The translations under genes and the position numbers were made by a program. From the NCBI GenBank assembly GCA_029880105.1, contig JAOUPA010000022.1, positions 1-17,640 of the forward strand: 17,640 bases of DNA, written 5' to 3'. The DNA comes from Gammaproteobacteria bacterium (lineage in GTDB: Bacteria > Pseudomonadota > Gammaproteobacteria > SZUA-229). Of this stretch, positions 16,101 through 17,640 are shown one piece after another. Under the pieces are notes generated by a model. It was given only the letters and a program-made list of their open reading frames with translations. It made no database searches and had not been told where the DNA came from. Within the stretch, counting starts at the first letter, position 1, and each line of letters opens with the position of its first letter.

Positions 16101-17640
16101 GCGTACCGTACCATCAGGCCAGACAACGCGATGCTCAATATCGTACGGAATGTCCTTTTCTATGCAATCAGTAACGGCATCAATAACAGCCTGTCGGTCA
16201 TCAGGATGAACAGCTTCCAGGAAGTTATCATAAGAAGTTTCCAGTTCGCCAGTAGGATAACCAAATAGGGGAGCAATACGTTCTGACCAGAACAGATCTC
16301 CGGTTTCAATATTCCAGTCCCAGGTACCTATGTTGGCAAAGACCTGGCCTCGACGCAGACGTTCTTTGTGTAATTCAAGTGCCTGTTCCACCACAATTCG
16401 GTCGGTGATATCAAATACTACGCCATCGACACCTGAGAAATGACCATCAATGAACAGTGATTGTTTGTGATCACTAACCCAACGTATCTCACCATTCTTG
16501 TGGACAATACGATATTGCTGTACCAGTGTGGCTGGTTTTTGAGTAATTGTAATACTTTCCTCAGTCACCCTTGGCCTGTCGTCAGGATGGATCAGGGTTA
16601 GCCAGTTAGTTTCACTAGTCTGTAACTCCTCGCTGCTGTAACCACAGAGTTTTTCATTATTCGATATAAATTCAACACTCCAGTCTTTATGGCCACGGTA
16701 AACCATGCCGGGAATGTTAGTTGATAGCGTCCTGTACTTGGACTCATTTAACTGAAGCCTTTCGTATGATTTGGAGCGCTCAATTTCGCTGGCTACTCTT
16801 GCAGTAAATATATTTAGTAAATCCAGTTTTTCATTGGCATCTTCGATGGCTCTGCTATCCATAATACCCATATGGCCTAGCAACTTGCCCTCTGAGTCAA
16901 GCAGGGGAATGCCTATATAGCTCTTGATATTGTTTTCTTTTAACCACAAATCTTTGGCAAAAAGTGTTGTGATGTTATCAGTGTAAATAGCCGTTTCGTT
17001 GCGCAGTACTTTTTCACAGGGTGTATTTGCCACAGGATAACTAAAATTTTCAGCTATATGGTCGGAATCCCAGAAGGCGAGCGTGTCAAGCAAATGTTTT
17101 TCCTGGGAATTTCTTTGAGCAATAAAACCAATTCGAACATGCAATGCTTTGGCCAGGCCTTCTACAGCACGTTCAAAAAAAAGAGTACCGGTAGTCTGGG
17201 CAGTACCTTCAAAAATCGCGTTGAGTGTTAGCTCCTTTTCTTTAATTTTTGTAATGTCCGTACGAATCGAGACATACTGATAGGGGATGCCGTTACGGTC
17301 TAAAAATGGGGTGATGGTGGATTCAACCCAGTAGTACTTCCCATTTTTTCCAAGATTACAGATTTCACCCTGCCAGACATTGCCACTGGTGATTGTTTGC
17401 CATATATCTTCATAGAACTCAGGTTTGTGGATACTGGATTTTATAATGCGATGGTTCTGACCCAGCAGTTCATCCCTGGTGTAACCACTAATCTGGCAAA
17501 AATGATCATTCACATAGGTGATATCGCCATCACTGTCTGTAATGCTGACAATGGCGTGCTGGTTAATAGCATGTTGTTCTCGATCTCTCTCGTAAAGAAC
17601 AGACTCAAGCTGGCCGAGTATTTGACGATTAGTTCGCGCC
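13146..17640 (-). CDS. Multi-PAS/GAF hybrid sensor histidine kinase (N-terminus beyond window edge)
   Basis: Large hybrid sensor kinase, open to the right edge with 1497 codons visible. A GTG at 17513 would make a 1455-residue protein, but the frame continues upstream for 42 codons. These encode a coiled-coil-like linker and the first strands of a PAS domain (AIVSITDSDGDITYVNDHF), so the true start is outside. Numbered from 17513, the domains are PAS1 (to 90), GAF1 (about 105-245), PAS2 (258-375), PAS3 (385-505), PAS4 (510-625), PAS5 (633-757), PAS6 (762-880), GAF2 (900-1060), a coiled coil, HisKA with SHELRTP (H1094), HATPase with DTGLGI and GTGIGLS, and a receiver domain with D1382 in LLDINMPEMNG. 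No HPt domain or membrane segment is visible. The signals sensed and the response target are unknown. It probably autophosphorylates H1094 and passes phosphate to D1382 (family knowledge). The stop is TAG. Confidence 0.94.
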   Translation of the reverse strand, partial: ARTNRQILGQLESVLYERDREQHAINQHAIVSITDSDGDITYVNDHFCQISGYTRDELLGQNHRIIKSSIHKPEFYEDIWQTITSGNVWQGEICNLGKNGKYYWVESTITPFLDRNGIPYQYVSIRTDITKIKEKELTLNAIFEGTAQTTGTLFFERAVEGLAKALHVRIGFIAQRNSQEKHLLDTLAFWDSDHIAENFSYPVANTPCEKVLRNETAIYTDNITTLFAKDLWLKENNIKSYIGIPLLDSEGKLLGHMGIMDSRAIEDANEKLDLLNIFTARVASEIERSKSYERLQLNESKYRTLSTNIPGMVYRGHKDWSVEFISNNEKLCGYSSEELQTSETNWLTLIHPDDRPRVTEESITITQKPATLVQQYRIVHKNGEIRWVSDHKQSLFIDGHFSGVDGVVFDITDRIVVEQALELHKERLRRGQVFANIGTWDWNIETGDLFWSERIAPLFGYPTGELETSYDNFLEAVHPDDRQAVIDAVTDCIEKDIPYDIEHRVVWPDGTVRWLHERGAVTRDKNNIPVQMIGVVRDIDERKKAEAALAESEEKLRRFYEHSPVGIALNKMDGSFIESNQSFLDIIGYTEEECRNLTYWQLTPEEYAPQEEQQLISLKKTGRYGPYEKEYFHKDGHRVPVLLNGSIMHDKHGEPLIWSIVQDISARKQVEISFKESQERFAFAVEGVGDGIWDWNMITNEMKFSRLYMDMLGYTEFELPHHANTWIESVHPDDLERIQQNLQDYLSNKTHNYHVELRLRCKDQSYKWILCRGEVVKRDNDGNPVRMIGIHSDITEQKLARIDLDRLKTTLDMTKDCVFMFEPENLRFFYANQGAVNQFGYSETELLSMTPIDIKPDFDEKSFREMISPLIKGELDSLTFDTIHRHKNGSEIPVEIAVQYIAPKGEMARFVAIVRNITERKLMQEKMQQQKKMLDMLHKSTTDFVSKGDFRETMDAMLDTLLEITGSEYGFTGEVLIDDKGCPYMKTHAITNIAWNTETRNLYDNAKAKGFEFHNLDTLFGHVMTTRAHVISNNPSSDPRSGGLPKGHPVMHSFYGAPIFYGNEMVGMYGIANRKQGYDESLQLFLRPFDATYGVMINSKRMTEMEHQNRIELISAKEEAERANRAKSEFLSSMSHELRTPMNAILGFGQLMNFDENLDSEHKDSVNEILTAGHHLLELINEVLDLAKVESGQIELSMEPVAICHVIEECMSLIAPLAIKHGIAVHESCLQGIAVRADHTRLKQAVINLLSNAIKYNHDGGKVTIDAMQMGNRVRILVKDTGLGIDPERLDELFQPFNRLDAEGSNIEGTGIGLSITQRIVEMMGGEIGVQTELGVGSTFWIELPSEEHIIDAHIESDTAINVQHHVHHTRTHTILYIEDNPANLKLVSHILGHRQNIKLLTAHTPTIGIELALTRQPELILLDINMPEMNGYQVLKILKSNSVLSNVPVVAVTANAMEKDIRRGKQAGFHDYITKPIDITNFLSIIDGCLQNNDKE

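Noticed and set aside
17511..17513. GTG at 17513 as the start of the hybrid kinase
   Set aside because: The frame stays open for 42 more codons to the window edge, and these encode the beginning of the first PAS domain. Starting at this GTG would cut the domain.
1..17640. Mobile elements, CRISPR arrays, tRNA or rRNA genes
   Set aside because: No transposase or integrase reading frame, spaced direct repeats, or tRNA/rRNA-like sequence was recognised by eye. The long genes fill almost all of the window.

Overview
The window looks like part of a chromosome from a facultatively anaerobic, N2O-respiring proteobacterium, most likely a gammaproteobacterium. The reasons are a complete clade I nitrous-oxide reductase operon in the order nosR-nosZ-nosD-nosF-nosY-nosL, close sequence resemblance of the left-edge genes to Escherichia coli UbiU and YhcC, and a CsdA/DeaD-type RNA helicase. 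Base composition is moderate and fairly even, and I see no insertion sequence, phage gene, tRNA, rRNA or CRISPR array. The species cannot be named from the sequence.

Left part (1-2137, minus strand): a radical SAM gene of the YhcC family is followed 12 bases later by ubiU, which runs off the left edge. UbiU belongs to the O2-independent ubiquinone hydroxylation system. Upstream of yhcC is a perfect 14-base FNR box (2033-2046), placed exactly at class II spacing from an AT-rich -10 element. This two-gene unit, and probably ubiV beyond the edge, therefore looks anaerobically induced. Next is a DUF2279-like membrane or exported protein (2138-2968, minus).

Centre (3104-11117, plus strand): a near-perfect FNR/DNR box precedes nosR. 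NosR is a membrane flavo-iron-sulfur protein that passes electrons towards N2O reduction. NosZ is the Tat-exported copper enzyme. NosD (periplasmic), NosF (ATPase) and NosY (permease) form the transport and maturation complex that builds the CuZ site. NosL is the copper-delivering lipoprotein. nosD-F-Y are tightly or overlappingly coupled, and a 13-bp hairpin follows nosL. nosZ is bracketed by two strong hairpins, one just before its ribosome binding site and a 13-bp perfect one inside the first codons of nosD. I read these as possible mRNA stability or differential-expression elements.

Right part (11166-17640, minus strand): a DEAD-box RNA helicase convergent with the nos operon, then a very large hybrid sensor kinase (at least six PAS and two GAF domains, HisKA, HATPase, receiver). 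Its N-terminus lies beyond the right edge.

The left and centre parts share a theme. A quinone-biosynthesis gene that works without oxygen sits beside the terminal reductase of denitrification, each under an FNR-type box. No non-coding stretch exceeds about 205 bases. I did not find a wholly new system. The best leads are the FNR-driven yhcC-ubiU unit and the hairpin pair around nosZ.
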